Assembly: GCA_947488485.1 (NCBI GenBank)
Contig: CANKZO010000089.1
Location: 1 to 8,543, forward strand
DNA: 8,543 nt
Source: Opitutia bacterium
GTDB taxonomy: Bacteria > Verrucomicrobiota > Verrucomicrobiae > Opitutales > UBA953
Direction: 5' to 3'
Position 1 is the first letter of the stretch, and each line of letters begins with the position of its first letter. The position numbers and the translations under genes are program-made. Below the pieces are notes generated by a model. It did no database searches. It had not been told where the DNA came from and saw nothing but the letters and a program-made list of their open reading frames with translations. Shown piece by piece: positions 1 through 7,066 of the stretch.

Positions 1-1302
1 ACGGAGGCGAAGACCCCGAACATCGACCGGCTGGCCGCGGAAGGACTCCGCTTCTCCCAGTTCTACGTCAACTCGCCGATCTGCTCCCCTTCCCGCTGCG
101 CTTTCGTGACGGGCCAATACCCGCAGCGCTGGCGGATCAACTCCTTCCTTGGTAACCGCGCCGATAACAACCGTAACGGTAACGCGCAGTGGCTCGACCT
201 GCAGGCTCCGACGCTCGCCCGCACCCTAAAGAACGTCGGCTACGCGACCGGACATTTCGGCAAATGGCACCTCGGCGGCCAACGTGACGTCGACGACGCC
301 CCCGCGATCACGGCCTATGGTTACGATGCGTCGCTGACCAACTTCGAAGGGATGGGGCCGAAACTCCTCCCGCTCACGCTCAAGCCCGGCGACAAGGAGC
401 CGAAGAAGATCTGGGCCGACGCCGAACGCCTCGGCGGCCCGGTGACCTGGATGAACCGCACCGAGATCACGACCGGCTACGCCGACGCGACCCTCAGGTT
501 CATCGACGCTGCCGCGGCGAAACAGCAGCCCTTCTACGTCGACCTCTGGCCCGACGACGTCCACAGCCCCTACTTCCCTCCGCTCGAGAAATGGTCGCCG
601 GAAAAACACCAGATTTACCTGGCCGTGCTGGAGGAGATGGATCGCCAGCTCGGACGCCTCTGCGAACGCATCCGCGGCGACGCCACCCTGCGCGCTAACA
701 CGGTCATCGTCATCTGCTCCGACAACGGACCCGAACCCGGCGCCGGCAGCGCCGGACCATTCCGCGGCAAGAAGTCCCAGCTCTTCGAAGGCGGCCTCCG
801 CTCTTCGCTCGTCGTCTGGGCGCCCGGACTCATGGACAAAGCCAAGGTCGGCACACTCGATGCGACCTCGGTCTTTGCCGCGATGGACCTCGCGCCCACG
901 CTGGCCCGCCTCGCGGGCGCGAAGGCGCCCGAGGGACTCGATGGCGCCGACCTGACGGGCACGCTGTTCGGACGCGCGCCGGCCTCCCACCCTGGCCCCA
1001 TCTTCTGGCGTCGCCCCCCGGAACGGAAAGTCTGGCTCCCCGCCCTCGCCGTGCCGCAGCCCGATCTCGCCGTCCGTGACGGTGACTGGAAACTGCTCTG
1101 CGAATATGACGGCTCGAAGCCGCTGCTCTACGACCTCGCCAAGGATCAGGGCGAAACGACCGACCTCGCGGCGAAAGAACCGGCCGTCGTCGCGCGCCTC
1201 ACGGCCGCGGTGCTCGCCTGGCATCGCACCTTGCCGGCCGACAACGGCCCGGCGCTCGGCGCGGAAGCCGGCAAAGCCGGCGCGAAGAAGAAAAAGAAGT
1301 GA
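1..1302 (+). CDS. Sulfatase, formylglycine-dependent (arylsulfatase A-like, S1 family), 5' partial
   Basis: Hydrolyses sulfate esters, here probably on a polysaccharide or its fragments, in the periplasm or outside the cell. The frame is open from base 1, so 433 codons are visible and the N-terminus is missing. The absent part should hold the export signal and the first metal-binding aspartates. Visible motifs in order are TPNIDRLAAEG at codons 5-15, then CSPSR at codons 28-32. Cys28 (bases 82-84) would be oxidised to formylglycine, which needs a maturase encoded elsewhere. Next come GKWHLGG with Lys88 and His90, His188 in DVHSP, DNG at 241-243 as metal ligands, and Lys257/258 in FRGKKSQ. The C-terminus ends in a Lys-rich tail, AKKKKK, of unknown role. 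A GTG at 106 lies downstream of the catalytic Cys, so it cannot be the start. The substrate cannot be told from the sequence. The gene converges on the esterase gene, 4 bp apart. Confidence 0.95.
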   Translation, partial: TEAKTPNIDRLAAEGLRFSQFYVNSPICSPSRCAFVTGQYPQRWRINSFLGNRADNNRNGNAQWLDLQAPTLARTLKNVGYATGHFGKWHLGGQRDVDDAPAITAYGYDASLTNFEGMGPKLLPLTLKPGDKEPKKIWADAERLGGPVTWMNRTEITTGYADATLRFIDAAAAKQQPFYVDLWPDDVHSPYFPPLEKWSPEKHQIYLAVLEEMDRQLGRLCERIRGDATLRANTVIVICSDNGPEPGAGSAGPFRGKKSQLFEGGLRSSLVVWAPGLMDKAKVGTLDATSVFAAMDLAPTLARLAGAKAPEGLDGADLTGTLFGRAPASHPGPIFWRRPPERKVWLPALAVPQPDLAVRDGDWKLLCEYDGSKPLLYDLAKDQGETTDLAAKEPAVVARLTAAVLAWHRTLPADNGPALGAEAGKAGAKKKKK

Positions 1303-1316
1303 GCGCCTACTTGGCG
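1279..1316 (-). terminator. Possible weak terminator of the esterase gene inside the convergent junction
   Basis: Read on the minus strand, CGCC-AAGTA-GGCG (1316 to 1304) forms a 4-bp stem that includes the TAG stop. After CTCAC follows a T-rich run from 1298 to about 1285. That T-run is the complement of the AAG/AAA lysine codons ending the sulfatase gene. The stem is short and the T-run is offset by 5 nt, so this is only a weak candidate. There is no other room for a terminator between the two convergent genes. Confidence 0.2.
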
Positions 1317-2365
1317 AACTGCGCTTGCTCGCGGGCCAGCTGGTCGAGATACGCGAAGTCAGGCGCAGGCATGTCCATCCGGCGTGCCAGCCAGACATAG
1401 GCGGCCTTCAAGGACGGCCAAGTCGGCTGGTGTCCGGAATGATGGTCGAACATCTCGATGCCGCCTGCCCGGCCCGTGAGCTCCCATGTCTTGCGGGCCG
1501 CGTCCAACAAAGGGCCGCACGTCGCCTCGCTATCGTATTGTCCCGCGATGAGGAAGAACGGCGGAGCATAGAAGGCGAGCAACTGTTCCTGCGAAAGACC
1601 GTCCGCGCGCATGGCCTTCAGCTTGTCGCCGAAATACCAAGCATCTCCCCAATTGGAGGAATCCCACGCCAGGCCGAAATCGCTCGCGATGATCGCCTTG
1701 AAGCGGGGATCCAGGCAGCCGGCGTAGAAGGCCATCTTGCCGCCGAGCGAATGCCCCATCACCGCGAGACGAGCCGAGTCGACCTGCGCATCCGCCGCCA
1801 AGAGATCGGCCGCCAAGAGCGTGTCATGGGTGAGCTTACCCATGCCCGTCCATCCAGGCTCCTGCCGGGCGAGCTTGGCCGCGGCGTCACGCCAGACGCC
1901 CATCCCGCCCTTGCTCGCCTTCTGCTCCTCCGGCGTCAGCAGGTTGAACGGGTAAGCCTCGACCGCGGCGACGACGTAGCCCTGCCGCACGAGATGCAGG
2001 CCGAAGAAAGCCGTATTCCGCTCCGGTCCGAGCCGTTGCTTCGTCCGCAGATCGTAACCGCACATCCGATCGGGGTCATAGAAAGGCACGACGACTCCGG
2101 CGGTCCGGCCCTCGAGCCGCAGAGGCTTCAGGAGAAGAATCCGCTGCCAGGTCTCCGGACCGGTGCGCTGGCGGAACAGCTGCGCCCGGAAATCCGGAGT
2201 GTCGAAGGACTCGACCAGCTCCGCCGGACCAACCTGACCGAAAGGCGACCTCGGGGAGCCCAGCGCCTGCCGCCATTTGTGCGACGAACCATCGCCCAAC
2301 TTCGGGCCGTCGGCGGCGGACACCCCTACGGCGATAAGACAGAAAATGAGGGCTAAGCGGGGCAC
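1307..2365 (-). CDS. Secreted alpha/beta hydrolase (acetylxylan-esterase / dienelactone-hydrolase-like esterase)
   Basis: A 352-residue serine esterase of the alpha/beta-hydrolase fold, probably removing acyl groups from polysaccharide outside the cytoplasm. Residues 1-18 look like a signal peptide: MPR, a hydrophobic stretch, then VSA before Ala19. The nucleophile elbow GHSLGG (204-209) puts the catalytic Ser at 206. FLIAGQYD ends in Asp278, a likely acid. His308, His309 or His312 in the FDHHSGH stretch would complete the triad. The segment after the elbow, with SDFGLAW and SSNWGDAWYFGD, recalls secreted esterases annotated as acetylxylan esterase or dienelactone hydrolase in PVC bacteria. 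The start is GTG at 2363-2365, because it gives a clean signal peptide and no in-frame ATG exists near it. AGGTGG lies too far upstream (about 15 nt) to be a normal ribosome binding site. The exact substrate is not known; a glucuronoyl-esterase-like role is possible. Confidence 0.88.
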   Translation of the reverse strand: MPRLALIFCLIAVGVSAADGPKLGDGSSHKWRQALGSPRSPFGQVGPAELVESFDTPDFRAQLFRQRTGPETWQRILLLKPLRLEGRTAGVVVPFYDPDRMCGYDLRTKQRLGPERNTAFFGLHLVRQGYVVAAVEAYPFNLLTPEEQKASKGGMGVWRDAAAKLARQEPGWTGMGKLTHDTLLAADLLAADAQVDSARLAVMGHSLGGKMAFYAGCLDPRFKAIIASDFGLAWDSSNWGDAWYFGDKLKAMRADGLSQEQLLAFYAPPFFLIAGQYDSEATCGPLLDAARKTWELTGRAGGIEMFDHHSGHQPTWPSLKAAYVWLARRMDMPAPDFAYLDQLAREQAQFAK

Positions 2366-2498
2366 GACATCGCAAAATTAGCCACCTATCATAGGCCCGC
2401 AACCGCCAAACCCTGCCTGCTAATTGCTCGCAACCCCGGACGGTCTAGAGTGTCTTATCTTAGTCTGTCGCACCCCCCGACCGTTCACCCCCGCCCCC
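2366..2498. promoter_or_regulatory. Divergent promoter gap between esterase and PSCyt1/DUF1549/DUF1553 genes
   Basis: This 133-bp gap must hold the promoters for the esterase (leftward) and for the cytochrome-domain gene (rightward). For the esterase, a minus-strand TATGAT (complement of 2388-2393) is a fair -10 box 22 nt before the GTG, but no -35 match sits at normal spacing. For the rightward gene, TTGCTC at 2424 and TAGAGT at 2446 are 16 bp apart but match consensus poorly. TTATCTTAG at 2455-2463 is the most AT-rich stretch there. The last 30 bases before the ATG at 2499 are almost all C and T, with no purine-rich ribosome binding site. No operator-like palindrome was seen. Confidence 0.4.
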
Positions 2499-5465
2499 AT
2501 GCCGCGCTTTCCGTCCGCTTTCCTGCTTCTGGCGTCCGCCGCCACCGCGTCCGCCGTCGACTTCAACCGTGAGGTCCGGCCGATCCTGGCCCAGCACTGC
2601 TTCGCCTGCCACGGCATGGACGAGCATTCGCGCAAAGGAAAACTCCGGCTCGACCTCGTCGAATCCGCCTACGGCAAAGGGAAGTCCGGTGAAGTCGCCA
2701 TCGTCCCGGGTCAGCCCGACAAAAGCGAAGTCATCCACCGCATCTTCTCCGAAGATCCGGATGACATCATGCCGCCTCCTGAGGCGAAGAAGCCGATCTC
2801 GGCGAAGGACAAGGCGACCCTGCGTGCTTGGATCGCCGAAGGCGGCGTCTACCAACCTCACTGGGCCTTCTCCGCGCCTAAGCAGGCGCCCGTGCCGCAG
2901 GCCGGCGTCCACCCGATCGATGCCTTCGTGCGCACGCGACTCGAGAAGGCCGGTCTGAAGCCTTCGCCCGAAGCCGACCGCTACGCCCTCGTGCGTCGCG
3001 TCACGCTGGACCTCACCGGCGTGCCGCCCACGCCCGAAGAGGCCGACGCCTTCGTCCAGGATAAGTCGCCCGACGCCTACGAGAAACTCGTCGACCGCCT
3101 CCTCGCTTCACCGCGCTATGGCGAACGCTGGGCGCGCCGCTGGCTCGACCTCGCCCGCTACGCCGACACCAACGGCTTCGAGAAAGACCGCCCGCGCACG
3201 ATCTGGCCCTACCGCGACTGGGTCGTGAAGGCGCTCAACGCCGACCTCCCTTACGACCAGTTCGGCATCAAGCAGCTCGCCGGCGACCTCCTCCCCGGCG
3301 CCACGCCCGACGACCACATCGCCACTGGCTTCCATCGCAACACGATGCTCAACGAAGAAGGAGGAGCCGACCCCAACGAATACCGCTTCTACTCCATGGT
3401 TGACCGCGTCGGCGCCACCGGCGCGGCCTGGATGGGCCTGACGATGAACTGCGCGCAGTGCCACACGCACAAGTATGACCCGATCCTGCACACGGATTAC
3501 TTCGGCGTCATGGCGCTGCTGAACAACGCCGACGAACCGACCTATCATATTCCGCCGGCCGACCTCGCCGCGCAGGTCGCCGAGCACGCGCGTAAGATCG
3601 CCGCCGCCGAAGAATCCCTGCCCGGCAAGTTCCCCGGCGGCGTCGCCGCCCTCGACCCCAAGGTCGACGCGTGGATCGCCGCCGAAGCGCCCAAAGCCTC
3701 CAAGTGGGAAGTGCTCCGACCGGCCAAGCTCACGACCACCATGCCGAAACTCGAGGTCCAGCCCGACGGCTTCATCCTCGGCGGCGGCGACAGCAGCAAG
3801 AGCGACGTCTATGACCTAACGTTCGATCGCGCCCATAAAGGCGTCACGGCAATCCGGCTTGAAGTCGCCGACCACCCTTCCCTGCCCAACGACGGCCCGG
3901 GCCTGACCAACTACGAGGGACCGCTCGGCGGCTTCTTCCTCAGCGAACTCCAAGCCTGGCAAGGCAACCAGCGGCTTGAATTCGGCGAAGCCTTCGCGAC
4001 CAATGACGAAGAGGAAGATCGTATCAGCGACGCCGCCGCCGCGCCCAAGGCCAAAGCCAAGGCCAAGGGCAAGGCCGCCCGAAAGAAGAACAACGCTTCC
4101 GCCGCGCTCGACGGCGAGATGTCGAGCGGCTGGCAGGTGCTGGGCGGCTACGGCCAGCGCCAGACGGCCGTCTTCCGTTTCGCCAAGCCCACCGACCTCC
4201 CTGCCGGCTGGACGCTGAAGATGCTTTTCGAAAAACATTTCTCCTGCTCGCTCGGACACTTCCGCCTCTCCGTCACCACCGACGAGCAGGCCACCGCCAC
4301 CGGTCACCCCGCGGCGATCGAAGCCATGCTCGCCGGTGCCGCTCCGCAGGATCGGGATGCCCTGCGCATGCGCTTCCTCGAGACCGCCCCCGAAGTCGCC
4401 GTGCACGCCAAGGCCCTCGCCGCCCTGCGCAAACGCATCCCCCGCGGCCAGCCCACGCTCGTCATGCGCGAGCGCCCCGCCTCCAACCCTCGGACGACGG
4501 TGCGTTACCACCGCGGCGAGTACCTGAACCCGCGCGAAGAAGTGAAACCGGGCGTACCCGCCTTCCTGCCCGGTCTGCCCAAGGACGCCCCGGCCAACCG
4601 CCTGACCTTCGCCCGCTGGCTCTTCGCGCCTGAGAATCCGCTGACCGCCCGCGTGGCCGTGAACCGACAGTGGCAGGCCTTCTTCGGCCGTGGCTTCGTC
4701 GTCTCGCTCGAAGACTTCGGCTACCAGAGCGAAGCCCCCACGCACCCCGAGCTGCTCGACTGGCTCGCCGTCGAGTTCCAACGCACTGGTTGGTCGATGA
4801 AGAAGCTGCACCGCCTGATCGTCACCAGCGCCACTTACCGCCAGTCTTCGCGCGTCACGCCTGAGCTCGCCGAGAAGGACCGCGAGAACCTGCTCCTCGC
4901 CCGTGCCAGCCGCTTCCGCCTCGACGCCGAAGTCATCCGCGACGGCGCACTGCAGGCCGCCGGCCTGATCTCCTTCAAGATGGGCGGACCTGGCGTCTTC
5001 CCGCCCCAGCCCGCGAGCGTGACCAGCGAAGGCACGTACGGCCGGATCGAGTGGAAGCCCAGCGAAGGCGAAGACCGCTACCGCCGTTCGCTCTACACGT
5101 TCATCAAGCGCACCGCCCCGTTCGCGATGGCCACGACCTTCGACGCTCCCACCGGCGAGGCGTGCATCGCCCGCCGTGACGTCTCGAACAGCCCGCTCCA
5201 GGCCCTCACCCTGCTCAACGACGAGATGTTCATGGAAGCCTCGCGCTCGCTCGGAGCGAAAGCCATGACGGCGGCCTCCGATGACGCCGGCCGCATCGCC
5301 TTCATCCTCCGCCGATGCGTCACCCGCCCGCCGGCGTCCGATGAGATGAAGACCATGCAGGCCTTCGTCGACGCGCAGCGCGCCCGCAAGGTCGCCGACA
5401 AGGACCTCTGGACGGCCCTCGCCCGCGCCGCCCTCAACCTCGACGAGAGCATCGTGCATCCGTGA
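2499..5465 (+). CDS. PSCyt1 - DUF1549 - DUF1553 protein (exported, two haem c motifs)
   Basis: A 988-residue exported protein of the PVC-typical family joining a cytochrome-c-like domain to DUF1549 (PSCyt2) and DUF1553 (PSD1). Its biochemical role is unproven; oxidative attack on or handling of polysaccharide together with DUF1501 proteins has been suggested by co-occurrence. Residues 1-19 are a signal peptide ending ASA before Val20. PSCyt1 covers about 22-95, with haem motif CFACH at 34-38. DUF1549 covers about 138-350 and carries a second CxxCH, CAQCH at 318-322. A beta-rich region at about 448-597 resembles the discoidin or lectin-like segment usual in this family, interrupted by an Ala/Lys tract at 512-530. 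DUF1553 covers about 700-975 (NRLTFARWLF, NRQWQAFFGRG, TFDAPTGE, SNSPLQALTLLN). ATG 2499 is chosen over an upstream TTG at 2424 because it starts the signal peptide directly. The DUF1501 gene follows 143 bp later. Confidence 0.95.
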   Translation: MPRFPSAFLLLASAATASAVDFNREVRPILAQHCFACHGMDEHSRKGKLRLDLVESAYGKGKSGEVAIVPGQPDKSEVIHRIFSEDPDDIMPPPEAKKPISAKDKATLRAWIAEGGVYQPHWAFSAPKQAPVPQAGVHPIDAFVRTRLEKAGLKPSPEADRYALVRRVTLDLTGVPPTPEEADAFVQDKSPDAYEKLVDRLLASPRYGERWARRWLDLARYADTNGFEKDRPRTIWPYRDWVVKALNADLPYDQFGIKQLAGDLLPGATPDDHIATGFHRNTMLNEEGGADPNEYRFYSMVDRVGATGAAWMGLTMNCAQCHTHKYDPILHTDYFGVMALLNNADEPTYHIPPADLAAQVAEHARKIAAAEESLPGKFPGGVAALDPKVDAWIAAEAPKASKWEVLRPAKLTTTMPKLEVQPDGFILGGGDSSKSDVYDLTFDRAHKGVTAIRLEVADHPSLPNDGPGLTNYEGPLGGFFLSELQAWQGNQRLEFGEAFATNDEEEDRISDAAAAPKAKAKAKGKAARKKNNASAALDGEMSSGWQVLGGYGQRQTAVFRFAKPTDLPAGWTLKMLFEKHFSCSLGHFRLSVTTDEQATATGHPAAIEAMLAGAAPQDRDALRMRFLETAPEVAVHAKALAALRKRIPRGQPTLVMRERPASNPRTTVRYHRGEYLNPREEVKPGVPAFLPGLPKDAPANRLTFARWLFAPENPLTARVAVNRQWQAFFGRGFVVSLEDFGYQSEAPTHPELLDWLAVEFQRTGWSMKKLHRLIVTSATYRQSSRVTPELAEKDRENLLLARASRFRLDAEVIRDGALQAAGLISFKMGGPGVFPPQPASVTSEGTYGRIEWKPSEGEDRYRRSLYTFIKRTAPFAMATTFDAPTGEACIARRDVSNSPLQALTLLNDEMFMEASRSLGAKAMTAASDDAGRIAFILRRCVTRPPASDEMKTMQAFVDAQRARKVADKDLWTALARAALNLDESIVHP
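4047..4076 (+). repeat. In-frame 6-bp tandem repeat (AAGGCC x5) encoding a Lys-Ala linker
   Basis: Five consecutive hexamers, AAGGCC, AAAGCC, AAGGCC, AAGGGC and AAGGCC, encode KA, KA, KA, KG and KA at residues 517-526 of the PSCyt1/DUF1549/DUF1553 protein. Alanines precede it, and a basic RKK stretch follows. It sits inside the beta-rich middle region as an unstructured, positively charged insertion, probably grown by replication slippage. As a 6-bp unit it keeps the reading frame whenever copies are gained or lost. Confidence 0.8.
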
Positions 5466-5485
5466 CGAACAAACGAAGATACGAT

Positions 5486-5593
5486 GTTCATAGTTCCTCG
5501 TTCTTTGTTCTTAGCGCAGCAGCCACACCTAATCATCACGCTCAACCCCCTAGACCTTGTTTCTCAACCAAGAACTAAGAACCAAGAACTAAG
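5486..5593. repeat. Inverted array of 7-bp units (four per arm) with a 52-nt spacer
   Basis: The left arm (5486-5513) is four heptamers in exact register: GTTCATA, GTTCCTC, GTTCTTT, GTTCTTA. The right arm (5566-5593) is AACCAAG, AACTAAG, AACCAAG, AACTAAG, a perfect 14-bp tandem duplication. The right arm is the complement of the left-arm type of unit. Positions 5496-5514 pair with 5575-5593 at 16 of 19 bases. The spacer is 5514-5565. One further unit of the same consensus, AACGAAG, lies at 5472-5478 just after the preceding stop. The array fills most of the 143-bp gap between the PSCyt1 and DUF1501 genes. A transcript through it could form a long-looped hairpin. No T-run follows, so it is not a standard terminator. 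Confidence 0.8.
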
Positions 5594-5608
5594 CCTACTT
5601 TAAAAATC

Positions 5609-7027
5609 ATGAATCCAAACGTCACCCGCCGATACTTCTTCCAGGAATGCGCCCTCGGCGTCGGTAAGATCGCCCTCGCTTCCCTCGTGGCCGACGGCGC
5701 CATGGGCCGCCTCGCCGCCGCCGGCTCAGGCCAGATGTCCGGCCTGCCGCACCACCCGCCCAAAGCCAAGGCGGTCATCCACCTCTTCATGGCCGGCGCA
5801 CCGTCGCAGCTCGAGCTCTTCGACTACAAGCCCGAGCTGGCCAAGCTGGAAGGCAAACCCCTCCCGCCCTCGATCATCAACGGCCAGCGTTACGCCTTTA
5901 TCCGCCCCGACGCCGCCGTCCTCGGCCCGCGCTACAAGTTCGCCCGCCACGGCCAGTCCGGTGCCGAGCTCTCCGAGATGATCCCGAACATCGCTTCGAT
6001 CGCGGATGATATCGCCATCGTGAAGTCCTGCCGCACGACGCAGTTCAACCACGCTCCGGCCCAGATCTACATGAACACCGGCTTCTCGCAGCCGGGCCGA
6101 CCGAGCATGGGCTCATGGATCACCTACGGCCTCGGCTCGGAAGCCAAGGACCTCCCTTCGTTCGTGGTCATGAGTACCGGCGCCGGCATCAGCGGCGGCG
6201 CGGCTTGCTGGAGCAGCGGCTTCCTACCGAGCTCCTACGCGGGCACCCGCTTCCGCAATACGGGCGATGCGATCCTCAATACCGCCACGCCCGCGGGCAT
6301 CGACCCGGCGACGCAGAAGGATACCATCGGGCTCATCAACGCGATGAACGACCGCCGCCTCCGCCTCGACGGCGACAGCGAGATCGCCACGCGCATCGCC
6401 AACTACGAGATGGCCTACCGCCTACAGTCCTCGGCACCCGACCTGATGGACCTCTCTTCCGAGAGCAAGGAGACCCTCGAACTCTACGGCTGCGATCCCA
6501 AGGTGCCGTCCTTCGCCCGCGCCTGCCTGCTCGCCCGCCGCATGGTCGAGCGCGGCGTCCGCTTCATCAATATCTACAACGAAGGCTGGGACGCGCACAG
6601 CGACGTCGCCGGCAACGTGCGTAACAACTGCGCCAAGACCGACAAGGCCTCCGCCGCGCTCGTCAAGGACCTCAAACGTCGCGGCCTGCTCGACAGCACG
6701 CTCGTCGTCTGGGGCGGCGAATTCGGCCGCACCCCGATGGTCGAATCCAGCGTCTCACTCGGACGTAGCCAAGGCCGCGACCACCACCCGCAGGCGTTCT
6801 CCATGTGGATGGCCGGCGGCGGGATCAAGGGCGGCCAGACGATCGGTGAGACCGACGAGATGGGCTTCAATATCGTCAAGGACGAGGTCCGTGTGCCTGA
6901 CCTGCAGGCGACCATCCTCCACTGCCTGGGCGTCGACCACGAGCGCCTCACCTTCCGTAACGCCGGCCTGGACTTCCGCCTCACCGGCGTCGAGCCCTGC
7001 CACGTAGTGAAGAAGTTGTTGGCGTAG
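5609..7027 (+). CDS. DUF1501 family protein, probable Tat substrate
   Basis: A 472-residue protein of DUF1501, a family related to the alkaline-phosphatase/sulfatase fold, of unproven function and regularly found beside DUF1549/DUF1553 genes. The N-terminus has a twin-arginine motif, TRRYFFQ (residues 6-12), followed by a hydrophobic stretch. Folded export by the Tat pathway is therefore likely, as is common in the family. Recognisable motifs include HLFMAGAPSQLELFDYKP near the start, FNHAPAQ, GWDAHSD with Asp328 and His330, GGEFGRTP with Glu371, and GRDHHPQ with Asp391, His392 and His393. These Asp, Glu and His residues are plausible metal ligands, though this is inference. The length is usual for the family. 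ATG 5609 is preceded by an AT-rich stretch (TTTAAAAAT) and no Shine-Dalgarno sequence. Probably co-transcribed with the upstream PSCyt1 gene, unless the inverted array between them stops transcription. Confidence 0.94.
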   Translation: MNPNVTRRYFFQECALGVGKIALASLVADGAMGRLAAAGSGQMSGLPHHPPKAKAVIHLFMAGAPSQLELFDYKPELAKLEGKPLPPSIINGQRYAFIRPDAAVLGPRYKFARHGQSGAELSEMIPNIASIADDIAIVKSCRTTQFNHAPAQIYMNTGFSQPGRPSMGSWITYGLGSEAKDLPSFVVMSTGAGISGGAACWSSGFLPSSYAGTRFRNTGDAILNTATPAGIDPATQKDTIGLINAMNDRRLRLDGDSEIATRIANYEMAYRLQSSAPDLMDLSSESKETLELYGCDPKVPSFARACLLARRMVERGVRFINIYNEGWDAHSDVAGNVRNNCAKTDKASAALVKDLKRRGLLDSTLVVWGGEFGRTPMVESSVSLGRSQGRDHHPQAFSMWMAGGGIKGGQTIGETDEMGFNIVKDEVRVPDLQATILHCLGVDHERLTFRNAGLDFRLTGVEPCHVVKKLLA

Positions 7028-7038
7028 CAAACATACCA

Positions 7039-7066
7039 GGGGCAGGGGTAGGGATAGGGGTTGGGG
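7039..7066 (+). other. Predicted G-quadruplex sequence just after the DUF1501 stop
   Basis: Five G-runs of 3 or 4 bases (7039-7042, 7045-7048, 7051-7053, 7057-7060, 7063-7066) are separated by 2- or 3-base loops. This fits the standard quadruplex pattern and resembles telomere repeats. It is on the coding strand, so both the non-template DNA strand and the mRNA could fold. The complementary C-rich arm at 7145-7174 gives the same potential on the minus strand. Confidence 0.7.

Noticed and set aside
226..1398. 390-codon open frame on the minus strand across the sulfatase gene
   Set aside because: It overlaps the conserved sulfatase and the end of the esterase gene and has no domain-like pattern.
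1076..2356. 426-codon plus-strand frame across the sulfatase end and antisense to the esterase
   Set aside because: It joins out-of-frame sulfatase sequence to the complement of a well-supported esterase and is Arg/Pro-rich low-information sequence.
2424..2498. Upstream extension of the PSCyt1 gene to a TTG codon
   Set aside because: It adds 25 residues before an excellent signal peptide. Starting at ATG 2499 puts the signal peptide at the N-terminus as expected.
3816..5459. 547-codon open frame on the minus strand, antisense to the DUF1553 part
   Set aside because: Its translation is Arg/Gly/Val-rich with no recognisable domain, while the opposite strand encodes clear family motifs. Long antisense frames are expected in GC-rich genes because stop codons are rare.
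5486..5593. Insertion-sequence inverted ends or a rho-independent terminator
   Set aside because: Only 52 nt lie between the arms with no transposase, no target duplication is evident, and no T-run follows the potential stem.
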